Origin: Bacteroidota bacterium
GTDB taxonomy: Bacteria; Bacteroidota; Rhodothermia; Rhodothermales; UBA10348
Length of the DNA: 64,000 nucleotides
Assembly (NCBI GenBank): GCA_029262835.1
Contig: JAJCYQ010000046.1
Location: forward strand, 78,714-142,713
Direction: 5' to 3'
This document shows, in pieces, positions 33,693 to 43,049 of the stretch (position 1 is the first letter of the stretch; the number at the start of each line of letters is the position of its first letter). Under the pieces are notes generated by a model that searched no databases, had not been told where the DNA came from, and worked only from the letters and a program-made list of their open reading frames with translations. The position numbers and the translations under genes were made by a program.

Positions 33693-35451
33693 AATCCTCC
33701 TGGGCGCGCAGCGTATCGCCGACGGCAAGGTGGGCACGCGCCCGGTTGTAGAACATGACGCTGGAAGTGGGTTCCAGTCGCTCGGCTTCGCGTAGCGCCC
33801 TGAGGGCGCTCTGGGGCCTGTTCTGACGGAGTTGTGCCACGGCGAATGCGTTCCAGAAGTAGGCTTCGTCCGCGCGGTGGGCGCCGTGAAGGGACAGTCT
33901 TTCGACATACGTATCCCAGTTCGCACTCGGAAGAGCGAGACCCACTGCATCGCGCATGAGCGTCTCATTGAACGGTTGCCAGTGCAGGAGACTTTCGAAA
34001 TGCTGGAGCGCGGCCTGTGTATCGGCGCGTGCCCTGGAAATGCGGACTGCTTCGTAGAGTGCCTCCTGTGTGGAAAGCGGAGAGGTCATGATGGCGACAG
34101 CCAGTGAGTCTCCCAGTCGGCCCGATGCGCGCCGTGCACGCAGTTGCTCGGCGTGGGCCGCGCCGGTCTGGTCCGGGTCGGCCTGCTTGTTGAATGGATA
34201 ATCAGAGAGCAGTCGGTCGATCAGGATTCCTGCCTGCGCCGTGCTGACCGGGTCGGCCGCAAAGGGCCTGGGCCATATAACAGTCAGTGTGTCCGTGGCG
34301 GGGATGTGTTCACGGCGGATAGCCGCGTGGAAGGCTTCGCCCATCAGGTCATACCCGTGGTCGGTGGGGTGAAGGTGATCCGTGAAGAGATCATGGCCTG
34401 GAATAGCGGGCCGTGCCGCTTCGTTGAAATAGCGCTCCACGTCGACGAGCGTTACGCCCGGCCGCTCGGCGATGGAGCGGATAATCTCGTTGATGGCGGA
34501 CGGCGCCCGAAAACGGATGGTGTCGAGATCCCTTGCCTCCTCGAAAAGCTGGCGGGCGCGAAGCGTGTCGCCGCGCGTGAGTTCTGTGCGTGCAGCTTCG
34601 TAGGCGGCCATGGCTTCCGGGTCGTCGGAAAGTGGCGGCTGATCGGCGAGGTTGGAGACCAGCGTTCCCATGAAAACCGGAATGTCGTGACCATGAAGGC
34701 GCTCAACGACACTCCGCATGTTGCGTTCGAACTGGTGCAGGCCAGCCTCGTAAATCGGGTCGCCCCACTTGATCTGCGCATTCTGAACGACGCGTGCCAT
34801 GAGCGTGCGCTCATTGGCCGCCGGATCGAGCCCGTAGTCTGGTGGGCCGACGACCAGGCGCTCCATCAGGAGGTAGAGGGCACTCCGTTTGAGCAGCATT
34901 TGAAGGCGTCCGAACCATACGCCTTTGGGCGCAAACTCTGGCGTGGCGCCGACGCCCAACGCGCCGTAATACTCGTTGTGCCCGGCGTATATGACTACAG
35001 CGCTGGGCTGCATGGCAACAACATGCCGCGTCAGATCCCAGAGTGTGTAGCTGTTGACTGCCGTCATGCCCAGGTTGATGACCTCGATCTGGCGACCCGG
35101 GAGCGTGGCCATAAGGCGTTTTTCAAGGGCCGCAGGAAACCCGTGGTACCACTGGTATGGAAAGCCAGCCGTTGACGATCCCCCAAGAACAACGACGCGG
35201 AATACGCCCTCTGGCGGTACTTCCCGAAACGGGGTAAAACCGAGTGCTGGCAGGAAGCCACGGAAGTAGCGGCTCGCGTATTCGGGATTGAAGCCGGTCC
35301 ATCCGGGTTCGTTTTCCACCTGTTTGAACGCGGCGCGTCGTTCGGCCGCGAAACCGGCCGTACGTAGCATGATTTCGGCGAGTACGAGCAGCAGAATGGG
35401 CAGCAGGAAAAGCAGCGCCGAGAACGTTATATTTTTGAGTCGCTCGTTCAT
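33667..35451 (-). CDS. Membrane-anchored SGNH/GDSL hydrolase with C-terminal TPR region
   Basis: The 594-residue protein has one N-terminal transmembrane helix (about 8-28) and then an SGNH-hydrolase domain: nucleophile block GGSSTAG, block III YAGHNEYYG, and the late DHLHPTDHG carrying the Asp/His pair. The last ~180 residues are helical with TPR-like repeats. SGNH proteins remove acyl groups from glycans, lipids or peptidoglycan. It is divergent from the lacI-family gene, with an operator in the shared 74-base gap, so it may belong to the same regulon, perhaps as a polysaccharide deacetylase. That role is inferred from position. Confidence 0.88.
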   Translation of the reverse strand: MNERLKNITFSALLFLLPILLLVLAEIMLRTAGFAAERRAAFKQVENEPGWTGFNPEYASRYFRGFLPALGFTPFREVPPEGVFRVVVLGGSSTAGFPYQWYHGFPAALEKRLMATLPGRQIEVINLGMTAVNSYTLWDLTRHVVAMQPSAVVIYAGHNEYYGALGVGATPEFAPKGVWFGRLQMLLKRSALYLLMERLVVGPPDYGLDPAANERTLMARVVQNAQIKWGDPIYEAGLHQFERNMRSVVERLHGHDIPVFMGTLVSNLADQPPLSDDPEAMAAYEAARTELTRGDTLRARQLFEEARDLDTIRFRAPSAINEIIRSIAERPGVTLVDVERYFNEAARPAIPGHDLFTDHLHPTDHGYDLMGEAFHAAIRREHIPATDTLTVIWPRPFAADPVSTAQAGILIDRLLSDYPFNKQADPDQTGAAHAEQLRARRASGRLGDSLAVAIMTSPLSTQEALYEAVRISRARADTQAALQHFESLLHWQPFNETLMRDAVGLALPSANWDTYVERLSLHGAHRADEAYFWNAFAVAQLRQNRPQSALRALREAERLEPTSSVMFYNRARAHLAVGDTLRAQEDFNAYRQQQ

Positions 35452-35480
35452 GCTTGCGATACAAAATGGGGGTTAGTAGT

Positions 35481-35502
35481 TTCATGAAAACCTTTTCATG
35501 AA
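35481..35502. promoter_or_regulatory. LacI-type operator 2, in the regulator promoter
   Basis: TTCATGAAAAC followed by CTTTTCATGAA forms a 22-bp palindrome, imperfect only at the central C-C step. The core TGAAAACCTTTTCA is at 35485-35498, 28 bases before the regulator's ATG. It lies between divergent genes, so it could give autoregulation and also act on the SGNH hydrolase. A TTG at 35454 and TAGTTTCA at 35477 form a weak promoter just upstream. Confidence 0.8.
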
Positions 35503-35525
35503 CCTGTCAGAATGGACTGGCCAGG

Positions 35526-36518
35526 ATGGGCGTTACCATACGTGATGTAGCTCGCAGCGCAAAGGTATCGATTTCCACGGTATCGCGTGTGCTCAACGAC
35601 AAGTGCAATGTGTCGGACGACAAACGTGTACGTGTTGAAAATGCGGCCCGTGATCTGGGGTATATCCCGAATCCGGCAGCCCAGAGCCTGCATTCGAGCC
35701 GAACCGGCAGTCTGGGCATTCTGTTGCCGTTTGTTTCCGGCGAATTCTACGCCGAATTTCTGAATGGTGTGGACAAGACGGCGCAGGGTGGGGACTGGCT
35801 GCTCATGATATCGACCTCACACAACTCGGAAGAGGAGTTGCGTGCGGCCCTCAAAGGCATGTACAGGCGCGTGGATGGTCTGCTGATCATGGCACCAAAC
35901 ATCACGGCCGAATCGGTGCTGCTGCAGCCCCACGATGATATCCCCATCGTATTCGTGAACACGCGGTGCGAGGACGAAGCCATCAGCCTGATTACGTTTG
36001 ACAATTACGGAGGCATGCGCGAAATGACACGCCACGTGATCGCGCAGGGGCACACCCGGATCGGATTTATCCGTGGTCCAGTGATGGCTTTTGATGCGGC
36101 CGAGCGGGAGCGGGGATACCGGGACGCCCATGCCGAGGCTGGCCTCGCCATCGATGAACGGCTCATTGTGCCCGGAAATTACTCCCAGCAGTCCGGGCAT
36201 GACGGGGCTGTCCGCCTCCTTGGACAGCGTGAGCGGCCAACAGCCATCATGGCGTCCAATGATGACTCGGCGATCGGGGCGTTGAGCGCCATCCGCGAGG
36301 CGGGGCTTGATGTGCCTTCCGATGTCGCCCTCACAGGTTTTGACGACGTGCCCAGTGCCCGATTTACCGTGCCGCCGCTGTCAACCGTACACGTCCCAGT
36401 ACGGGAACTCGGAGCACGATCCATACAGGTTCTGATGGAGTGTATCCAGACCCGCCGTATTCCGGATCCGCCCCATTTCAGCATGGACGTGGAAGTGCGC
36501 GTGCGCGCCTCCACCTGA
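35526..36518 (+). CDS. LacI-family transcriptional regulator
   Basis: The 330-residue protein has the LacI N-terminal helix-turn-helix (TIRDVARSAKVSISTVSRVL), the hinge helix (NPAAQSLHSS) and a periplasmic-binding-protein-like sensor domain from residue ~60. Members bind sugar or sugar phosphate and leave, or sometimes bind, their operators. The operator core TGAAAACSTTTTCA occurs upstream of its own gene and before several beta-glucan genes nearby, so it is the obvious local regulator. The effector is probably glucose, a gluco-oligosaccharide or a phosphate ester. Confidence 0.95.
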   Translation: MGVTIRDVARSAKVSISTVSRVLNDKCNVSDDKRVRVENAARDLGYIPNPAAQSLHSSRTGSLGILLPFVSGEFYAEFLNGVDKTAQGGDWLLMISTSHNSEEELRAALKGMYRRVDGLLIMAPNITAESVLLQPHDDIPIVFVNTRCEDEAISLITFDNYGGMREMTRHVIAQGHTRIGFIRGPVMAFDAAERERGYRDAHAEAGLAIDERLIVPGNYSQQSGHDGAVRLLGQRERPTAIMASNDDSAIGALSAIREAGLDVPSDVALTGFDDVPSARFTVPPLSTVHVPVRELGARSIQVLMECIQTRRIPDPPHFSMDVEVRVRAST

Positions 36519-36572
36519 GCCCACCCAGCATCTATTCAATTAACGACCCACCGTCCGCTTTCTGCTTTCATC

Positions 36573-38807
36573 ATGAAAACCTTTTCAAAGACCATACGAA
36601 TCCCTTTTCTCCTTCTTGTGCTGCTCTCATGGGCCGCCACTGTGCGCCCCGCTCTGGCCCAGGACCTGGAAGCGCTTCTAGCGCGCATGACGATCGAGGA
36701 AAAGGTGGGACAGATGACGCAGCTTACGCTGCAGGCTGTATCCGAGACGAAAGGGGAGCCCGGCGTTCCGCACGAAATCGATCACGACGCGCTACGGGAA
36801 GCGCTTGTTGACCGCCACATCGGCTCGCTGCTGAATGTTTATGATATGGCCCGGACAGAGGCCGAGTGGCACGCGCTCATGGCGGATATAGATGACCTGA
36901 CGCGTAACGAATCGCGACTCGGTATTCCCATTCTGTATGGTATCGATGCGGTGCACGGCAACAACTACCTCGCGGAAGCCACCATTTTTCCGCAGAATAT
37001 TGGGCTGGCGGCCACCTGGAATACAGACCTGGTTGCCCAGGCCGCGCGCATCACGGCACAGGAAACACGCGCCGTCGGGCTGAACTGGAATTTTGCACCG
37101 GTGCTCGACGTGGCCCGCACGCCGCTCTGGTCCCGGTTCTTCGAGACCTTCGGAGAAGATACCTACGCCACGGCCGTATTCGGAGCGGCTGCCGTTCGCG
37201 CCATGCAGGAGCCCGGACCCTCCGGCTACCCGGCTGTCGCTGCTACAGGGAAACACTTCCTGGGGTATTCCATGCCGCTCTCTGGGAAGGACCGCACGCC
37301 TGCATGGATTCCGGAGCGGATGCTCCGTGATATTTTTCTTCCTCCGTTCCAGGCCGCCATGGATGCCGGGCTCATGACTGTGATGGTCAATTCGGCCGAG
37401 ATGAACGGCATACCCGTTCATGCCGACAGGTACGTACTGACGGATCTCCTCCGCGACGAGCTCGGCTTCGAGGGAATTGCGGTAACAGACTGGGAAGACA
37501 TCGGGAAACTGGTAGACCTGCATCGGGTGGCCGCCAATTACAAGGAAGCCGTCTTCCAGAGCGTCGACGCCGGTATCGATATGGCCATGGTCCCTTACGA
37601 CTACGGGTTCACCGATGCCCTGATTGAGCTGGTGGAAGAGGGGCGCATTACGGAAACCCGTATTGACGAGAGTGTCCTTCGCATTCTGCGCGTCAAGAAG
37701 TCGCTTGGTCTGTTTGACACGTCATCGCCATCGCCAACGGCGCACATCCACATCGGCTCGGACGCGTCCAATGCCGCCAGCCTCCAGGCGGCCCGCGAGT
37801 CCATGACGCTGCTCAAGAACACGGGCGTTTTGCCGCTTGGCAAGGAGGAGTCGGTGCTGGCGGCGGGTCCCGCATTGGGCAACGTTCCGATGATGTATGG
37901 ATCCTGGTCCTATACGTGGCAGGGGACCGACCCGGATGCGTATCCAGAGGGTATACAGACGCTGGACAAGGAACTGGCGAGCCGTATGAATGGACGCCTT
38001 GCCGTGGCTCCATGGGGCGAATTCCATGAACCCGACCGGTTGCGTGCCATGGCCTACGCGGCGGACGTAGCCGTTCTGGCGCTTGGCGAAGTGCCGTCGG
38101 TCGAAAAGCCGGGAGACATCGAATCGCTCGAACTTCCCGAGGACCAGATGGCGCTGGTGCGCGATGTAGCCGAGTCCGGTGCGCGCGTTGTGGTGGTGCT
38201 TTTCCAGAATCGGCCGCGGATTATTCGTGCCATTGAGCCGTACGCCGATGCCATTGTGCTGGCGTACCTCCCCGGCCCGTATGGAGCACAGGCGGTTGTA
38301 GATGTTCTCGACGGCACCGTCAACCCGGGCGGCCATTTGCCGTTCACCTACCCGCGGTTCACGGGTTCGCTCGTGCCCTACGACCACAAGCCGAGCGAAA
38401 CATCCGACATCCTCTATGGCACGGACGCTTTTCAGCCGCAGTATCGGTTCGGACACGGGCTGAGTTATACCGAGTTCACGTATTCGGATTTACGGGTAGA
38501 TGCATCGCAGTTCGCTGCGGATGGAACGCTCCGCGTTGAAGTCACGCTGACGAATACGGGCGACCGGGCCGGCCGGGATGTGGCGCATGTATTCGTGCAG
38601 GATCACGTAGCCAGTATCTCACCTGCGGTCCGCCGTCTGCGGGCATTTTCAGCGGTAGATCTCGATCCAGGCGAAGAAACACGCCTGCGCTGGACACTGA
38701 CGCGCGACGACCTGCGCTTCATTGGCCATGACATGAGGGCCGTATACGAACCCGGAGTTTTCAGTATCCATGTGGATGCGCTCACCGAAACGATTGAATT
38801 GCCATGA
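36573..38807 (+). CDS. Glycoside hydrolase family 3 beta-glucosidase
   Basis: This 744-residue enzyme removes terminal beta-linked glucose from oligosaccharides. A signal peptide (about 1-30) places it in the periplasm. The GH3 N-terminal barrel shows GIDAVHGNNYL, the KHFLGY segment and the nucleophile region GIAVTDWEDIG (candidate Asp in TDW). The second alpha/beta domain and a C-terminal fibronectin-III-like domain (FGHGLSYTEFTYSDL onward) follow as in BglX. The first five codons, ATG AAA ACC TTT TCA, themselves form the LacI operator core. The stop overlaps the start of the GH16 gene (ATGA). Confidence 0.96.
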   Translation: MKTFSKTIRIPFLLLVLLSWAATVRPALAQDLEALLARMTIEEKVGQMTQLTLQAVSETKGEPGVPHEIDHDALREALVDRHIGSLLNVYDMARTEAEWHALMADIDDLTRNESRLGIPILYGIDAVHGNNYLAEATIFPQNIGLAATWNTDLVAQAARITAQETRAVGLNWNFAPVLDVARTPLWSRFFETFGEDTYATAVFGAAAVRAMQEPGPSGYPAVAATGKHFLGYSMPLSGKDRTPAWIPERMLRDIFLPPFQAAMDAGLMTVMVNSAEMNGIPVHADRYVLTDLLRDELGFEGIAVTDWEDIGKLVDLHRVAANYKEAVFQSVDAGIDMAMVPYDYGFTDALIELVEEGRITETRIDESVLRILRVKKSLGLFDTSSPSPTAHIHIGSDASNAASLQAARESMTLLKNTGVLPLGKEESVLAAGPALGNVPMMYGSWSYTWQGTDPDAYPEGIQTLDKELASRMNGRLAVAPWGEFHEPDRLRAMAYAADVAVLALGEVPSVEKPGDIESLELPEDQMALVRDVAESGARVVVVLFQNRPRIIRAIEPYADAIVLAYLPGPYGAQAVVDVLDGTVNPGGHLPFTYPRFTGSLVPYDHKPSETSDILYGTDAFQPQYRFGHGLSYTEFTYSDLRVDASQFAADGTLRVEVTLTNTGDRAGRDVAHVFVQDHVASISPAVRRLRAFSAVDLDPGEETRLRWTLTRDDLRFIGHDMRAVYEPGVFSIHVDALTETIELP
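36574..36587. promoter_or_regulatory. LacI-type operator 3, spanning the GH3 start codon
   Basis: TGAAAACCTTTTCA, identical to the cores of operators 2, 4 and 5, begins at the second base of the ATG at 36573. Repressor bound here would block elongation or an upstream promoter. The flanks are less symmetric (TCA...AAG), so affinity may be lower than at operators 1 and 2. Confidence 0.68.
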
Positions 38808-40684
38808 GTGAGATATGGGATCATATAGGACGAACGGCGTACCTCGTTGCGCTCTGCACGCTTTTTGCGGGGCCGCTCGGCCGCGTGGCCTCAGCGCAGG
38901 ACTGGCGCCTGGTATGGTCCGATGAATTCGACCAGGATGGATTGGTCGATTCCACGAAATGGTCCCACCAGGTCGGCGGTGGGGGATGGGGAAACGCCGA
39001 ACTGCAGTTCTACACGGATCGCCGGCCGGAGAACGCCCGCGTAGAAGGGGGACACCTGATCATCGAGGCCATCCACGAACCGTTCTCGGGTAGCGAGTAT
39101 ACGTCGGCGCGTCTTCGGAGCCTGGGTCACGGAGATTGGCTCTATGGCCGCGTGGAGGTCAGAGCCAAACTTCCGACGGGTCTGGGCACGTGGCCAGCCA
39201 TCTGGATGTTGGCATCGGAGAGTGATCACGGTAACCGGACGTGGCCCGATACAGGGGAGATCGACATCATGGAGGCCGTGGGGCACGACCCAGGCAGAAC
39301 GCATTCGGCTGTGCATACCAACGCGCTGAACCATCTTCTCAGCAACAACCCGTCGGCGACCGCCGTGGTACCGACTTCGGCAGATGCCTTCCACGAGTAC
39401 GCGCTCGAGTGGACACCTACACGGATTACCACGTTCGTGGACGGGGTGCCTAATCTGGTATTTGACAGGGACAACGCCGATTGGCGACGCTGGCCGTTTG
39501 ACCGGCCATTCCATCTTCTGCTGAACCTGACCGTAGGTGGGACATGGGGGGGCGCCGAGGGCGTGAATCCGGATGACTTTCCGGCGCAGTTCGAGATTGA
39601 TCACGTGCGTGTCTACGAGGACGCGTCTGGTCCTCCCGCGGTCACGTTCCCCGTGGAAACCGTGGTCGCGGAGCTCGAGCCTGGCAGCGCCTTCGCCGCT
39701 GGGGCTACGGCCACAGATCCCGCCAGCCCCATTGTATCGGTACAGATTTTCCAGGAAGACGGCCTGATGGCGACCTCGACATCGGACGGCGCAGCAATGT
39801 CGGTGGAGAACGTACATCCCGGCTGTTATGCACTTCGGGCTGTAGCCACCGATGCGGACGGCTGGACAGGTACGTCCGATACGCTCTTCGTCAAGGTGGG
39901 CGATGCGTGCGTGCAGGCCCCCTACCTCATGACGGCGACGTCCATACCAGGACGTCTCGAGGCCGAGTACTTCGACCTGGGCGGGGTCGGCGTTGCATGG
40001 GCCGATCTTTCGCAGGGCAACACCGGCGATGGTATCCGGCAGGGTGAAAGTGTCGATATTGGCGCGTCGGGAGATCTGGGTGGAGGGTACAGCATTGAGA
40101 ACGTGGCCAGGCGGGAGTGGGTGGAATACACCGTTGACGTGCAGGAAGCGGGGGTCTACCGGATCGTAGCACGCGTAGCGAGCACGTCCGACGGCGAGCT
40201 CACGTTGTCGCTCGACGGCGTGGATCTGGATGCGCCGCTCACCTTTGCATCTACCAATTCCGAGACGTTTTACAGGAATGCTGCTCTGGAAGGTGTGGCC
40301 CTGGAGGAGGGGCCCGTCGTTCTGCGTGTGATGTTCGATGGATTCGGGGCTCGGCTGAACTGGCTGGAGTTCGAGCGGCTCGGGGCAACGAGTACGGAAG
40401 AGGAGGCTGGGCTGCCCGGAAATCGGTTCGCCATTACCGGGGTGTACCCGAACCCGGCTCGCGGGCAGGTGCGCGTGGAGTGGACGGGATTAAGCGGGGA
40501 GGCGGTCGACATAAAGCTATATGACATTCTCGGCCGGGAGGTACGCCGATTCGAGAGCGGTGCCGACACGGCTCCTTCTGGGCAGTTTGTGCTGGACGTA
40601 TCCGGTCTGACGGGGGGAATGTATCTGCTCCGGGTAGATCAGGGTTCGTTGAGCCAGTGGCATTCCCTGGTCATTCACCCGTGA
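38804..40684 (+). CDS. GH16 beta-glucanase with CBM6-like module and T9SS tail
   Basis: The 626-residue protein cleaves internal beta-1,3 (laminarin) or beta-1,3-1,4 linkages. After a signal peptide the GH16 domain (about 32-272) carries the catalytic motif GEIDIMEAVG with Glu152, Asp154 and Glu157. A short Ig-like linker region (about 280-370) precedes a CBM6-like module (about 380-525, RLEAEYFDLGGVGVAW to RLNWLEFERL). The last ~85 residues, beginning GVYPNPARGQVRVEW and ending in LVIHP, are a T9SS type A sorting domain, so it is exported to the cell surface or medium. It is translationally coupled to the GH3 gene. Confidence 0.95.
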   Translation: MSEIWDHIGRTAYLVALCTLFAGPLGRVASAQDWRLVWSDEFDQDGLVDSTKWSHQVGGGGWGNAELQFYTDRRPENARVEGGHLIIEAIHEPFSGSEYTSARLRSLGHGDWLYGRVEVRAKLPTGLGTWPAIWMLASESDHGNRTWPDTGEIDIMEAVGHDPGRTHSAVHTNALNHLLSNNPSATAVVPTSADAFHEYALEWTPTRITTFVDGVPNLVFDRDNADWRRWPFDRPFHLLLNLTVGGTWGGAEGVNPDDFPAQFEIDHVRVYEDASGPPAVTFPVETVVAELEPGSAFAAGATATDPASPIVSVQIFQEDGLMATSTSDGAAMSVENVHPGCYALRAVATDADGWTGTSDTLFVKVGDACVQAPYLMTATSIPGRLEAEYFDLGGVGVAWADLSQGNTGDGIRQGESVDIGASGDLGGGYSIENVARREWVEYTVDVQEAGVYRIVARVASTSDGELTLSLDGVDLDAPLTFASTNSETFYRNAALEGVALEEGPVVLRVMFDGFGARLNWLEFERLGATSTEEEAGLPGNRFAITGVYPNPARGQVRVEWTGLSGEAVDIKLYDILGREVRRFESGADTAPSGQFVLDVSGLTGGMYLLRVDQGSLSQWHSLVIHP

Positions 40685-40700
40685 CTTCACGAAACCTTCA

Positions 40701-40714
40701 TGAAAACCTTTTCA
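40701..40714. promoter_or_regulatory. LacI-type operator 4
   Basis: TGAAAACCTTTTCA, flanked by CA on the left and TT on the right, lies 17 bases after the GH16 stop and 106 bases before the next ATG. It is the distal member of a pair with operator 5, 48 bases centre to centre. Confidence 0.8.
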
Positions 40715-40748
40715 TTCAGGTGGGGATGCGTTGTAGATTATATTATCG

Positions 40749-40762
40749 TGAAAACCTTTTCA
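40749..40762. promoter_or_regulatory. LacI-type operator 5
   Basis: TGAAAACCTTTTCA with symmetric flanks (G on the left, C on the right). It is 58 bases before the ATG at 40821. A third, degenerate copy (10 of 14) follows at 40785. Two good sites in tandem suggest cooperative binding and tight control of the surface-protein/TonB-receptor operon. Confidence 0.8.
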
Positions 40763-40820
40763 CATCGAGCGACCGGGCCCGTTGTGAAACCATTTTGCAG
40801 ACAAACCAAGAGAGGCCGCA

Positions 40821-43049
40821 ATGACTGAAAGCGCTACCGTAAACACCCTGCTGGCTCGTCTGGCGTGTATCATGGCACTGGCAGTGCTCGTGATTACGCC
40901 GGCTACCGCGCAGGACTCCGCCCCTGTACTGGGCGATGACTTCATTCTGTTTTTTGACGGACCCAATGTGCTGATTCCGACTGTGGACCCACAGAACGTG
41001 TCCGATCCGCTCGATCCAGCGAGTGGAAACCGTGTTGCCAAGTTCAACTACGGCAACTGGAGCGCAGGTGGGTTTTTCTGGGGGCGAAACGAAGGCGTGG
41101 ACATGACGGCCAACGTGTCCGATACCGGTGGCGAGGGCGACACGCTCTTTGTCTCTCTACTTGTAGATCCGCTGAACGCGGGCAAGCCGGGGCTCTCGCT
41201 GACACTGTTTGACAAAACAGACGACAGCACAGCGCGGGATGGGTCGGCCGACCTTGAATTCCGTCTGCAGTGGCCTATTCCAGAGGCGCTTCGTGATGGC
41301 CAGTGGCACGATCTGGCACTGGCGCTGCCTCCGAGCACGACGGCCGCTCTCGATTCGGCCAAAGCCGGCGTCGACCTGCAGGGAAACCCGCTGGCGACAC
41401 CGCTGGATGACAACGCCAAGAACTGGGTCTACGGTGGCGCATGGTCGCTCGGCGGCTTCGGTCTATGGGCCCCCGGCGATGCCGTGGATGGAGCCGAGTT
41501 CCAGGAATTCCAGTGGGATGCCGTGCGTGGACTGTCTGTTTTCTTTGACACCGATCAGGGTGGAGGACCGGTCTACGTTGACAACGTCTACATCGGCGGT
41601 CCGGGAACGGATGTTTCTGCGGCCACAACCCCGCCTCCGGCCATGAGCGGGGCCTCTTTCTCGGCCGATGGCGATGAAAACGTGATCAGTTGGACGCCCG
41701 ATCCGGCCTTTGGTGGGTACAATGTTTACGTAAGTGAAGGACCTATTACGGCCGAGACGATTGCGGACGGCGAAGCCTCCCTTTTGGGATCGAAGGCGTT
41801 CAACGCCACGGAATTCGAGGTGCGGCATTCATTCCTCGTTCCACATCCGTCACTCGCACCTATGCCGCTTTATTACGCGGTGACCTCAACCAGTCTTTTT
41901 GGTGTGGAAAACAGGGATGTCTCCGCTTCGACGGCCCAGATTGCCAACGTGGATCTGCCGGTGCAGCCGTTCGTGCTCATGGCAACAGACAGTGAGGCCA
42001 ATACGATCTTCAACAACGTCGCCAGCGGCGTCGTGTCGGACGACGGCTTCCCGGATGTGGCGCCGTTCAGCATTGATTCCACAACGTGGAAAGCAGGTGA
42101 CGTTCCGCTTCCGGACGATGAGGACGACCAGTCGGCTATCATCAAGGTGACGGCGGACAATTCGGGCTTCATGTACGTCTATGTCCGTGTGACCGACGAC
42201 ACGGCCACGTTCTCGGCAGACGGAACGCCGGGTACCGATACATGGAACTTTGACGCCTTCGAAATGGGCTTTGGTGCGTACGATGTGCGCGATGCGAATG
42301 GCACGGTGATTGGAGGATCTCCGCACCTTGACTTCCAGCGCGGTGCGACGCCTGACTATCAGCTCCGCATTGCTCCGCAGGTGGATGCGTCAGGGAATAT
42401 TGTCACGACATCGGTATTCTCGTCCTCCGATCCAGCCAATGGTGGCGGTGTGGCCGGTGAAATCCAGGGTGGTGGCGGTGTGGCCGAACTGCTGCCCGAC
42501 GGCGGCGGCTGGCATGTGCTTTTTACCTTCCCGTTTGAGTCCATCATTGATCCAGCCCAGGACGTGCCTTTTGCCGTTCCCGCGTCGGGTGCGCTCAAGG
42601 TGATCCCGATGATCTTCGGTATTGCAGATGCAGATGGCGCAACGCGCGAGTCACAGACCATCCTGGGTACGAGGTCAAATGCAGGCGCCGGATGGTGGAA
42701 TACGCCGGCCCAGTGGCCGTCTATTGCCGTTGCCGGACGTGCACTCGCTGTGGATACAGAGGACACGGCAGCGCTTCCGTTCGAATTCTCGCTCGACCAG
42801 AACTACCCGAACCCGTTCGCTGCATCTACATCCATCCAGTTCTCACTCGCGAAGGCGGAGTCGGTCCGGCTCAGCGTGTATAATGTGCTGGGCCAGGAAG
42901 TAGCCGTTCTGGTGGATGGTGAAACCATGCCGGCAGGTCGCCACGAAGTCGACTTCAATGCTTCCGGCCTGACCTCTGGTATGTACCTGTATCGGATAGA
43001 AGCAGGTTCATCGTTTGAACGTACACACTCCATGATGCTCGTCAAATAA
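40821..43049 (+). CDS. T9SS-exported multi-domain protein, probable glycan-binding surface protein
   Basis: The 742-residue protein starts with a good ribosome site (AAGAGAGG) and a signal peptide. Three modules can be distinguished: a jelly-roll-like domain (about 35-255, ending VYVDNVYIGG), a fibronectin-III-like domain (about 270-370, ISWTPDPAFGGYNVYV), and a CBM9/DOMON-like domain (about 385-620, MYVYVRVTDDTATF). A T9SS type A tail follows (NYPNPFAASTSIQFSL to SMMLVK). No catalytic motif is seen. Immediate coupling (TAATG) to a TonB receptor and two operators upstream suggest a surface glycan-binding partner that may take the place of SusD. Module names are by resemblance only. Confidence 0.85.
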   Translation: MTESATVNTLLARLACIMALAVLVITPATAQDSAPVLGDDFILFFDGPNVLIPTVDPQNVSDPLDPASGNRVAKFNYGNWSAGGFFWGRNEGVDMTANVSDTGGEGDTLFVSLLVDPLNAGKPGLSLTLFDKTDDSTARDGSADLEFRLQWPIPEALRDGQWHDLALALPPSTTAALDSAKAGVDLQGNPLATPLDDNAKNWVYGGAWSLGGFGLWAPGDAVDGAEFQEFQWDAVRGLSVFFDTDQGGGPVYVDNVYIGGPGTDVSAATTPPPAMSGASFSADGDENVISWTPDPAFGGYNVYVSEGPITAETIADGEASLLGSKAFNATEFEVRHSFLVPHPSLAPMPLYYAVTSTSLFGVENRDVSASTAQIANVDLPVQPFVLMATDSEANTIFNNVASGVVSDDGFPDVAPFSIDSTTWKAGDVPLPDDEDDQSAIIKVTADNSGFMYVYVRVTDDTATFSADGTPGTDTWNFDAFEMGFGAYDVRDANGTVIGGSPHLDFQRGATPDYQLRIAPQVDASGNIVTTSVFSSSDPANGGGVAGEIQGGGGVAELLPDGGGWHVLFTFPFESIIDPAQDVPFAVPASGALKVIPMIFGIADADGATRESQTILGTRSNAGAGWWNTPAQWPSIAVAGRALAVDTEDTAALPFEFSLDQNYPNPFAASTSIQFSLAKAESVRLSVYNVLGQEVAVLVDGETMPAGRHEVDFNASGLTSGMYLYRIEAGSSFERTHSMMLVK

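Noticed and set aside
40785..40798. A possible seventh LacI operator (TGAAACCATTTTGC)
   Set aside because: It matches the core at only 10 of 14 positions and has lost the palindrome; mentioned with operator 5 but not called.
43049..43049. SusC/SusD pair in the sugar locus
   Set aside because: The receptor has no SusD-like neighbour; the downstream 1126-residue protein has a T9SS-like tail and no SusD features.
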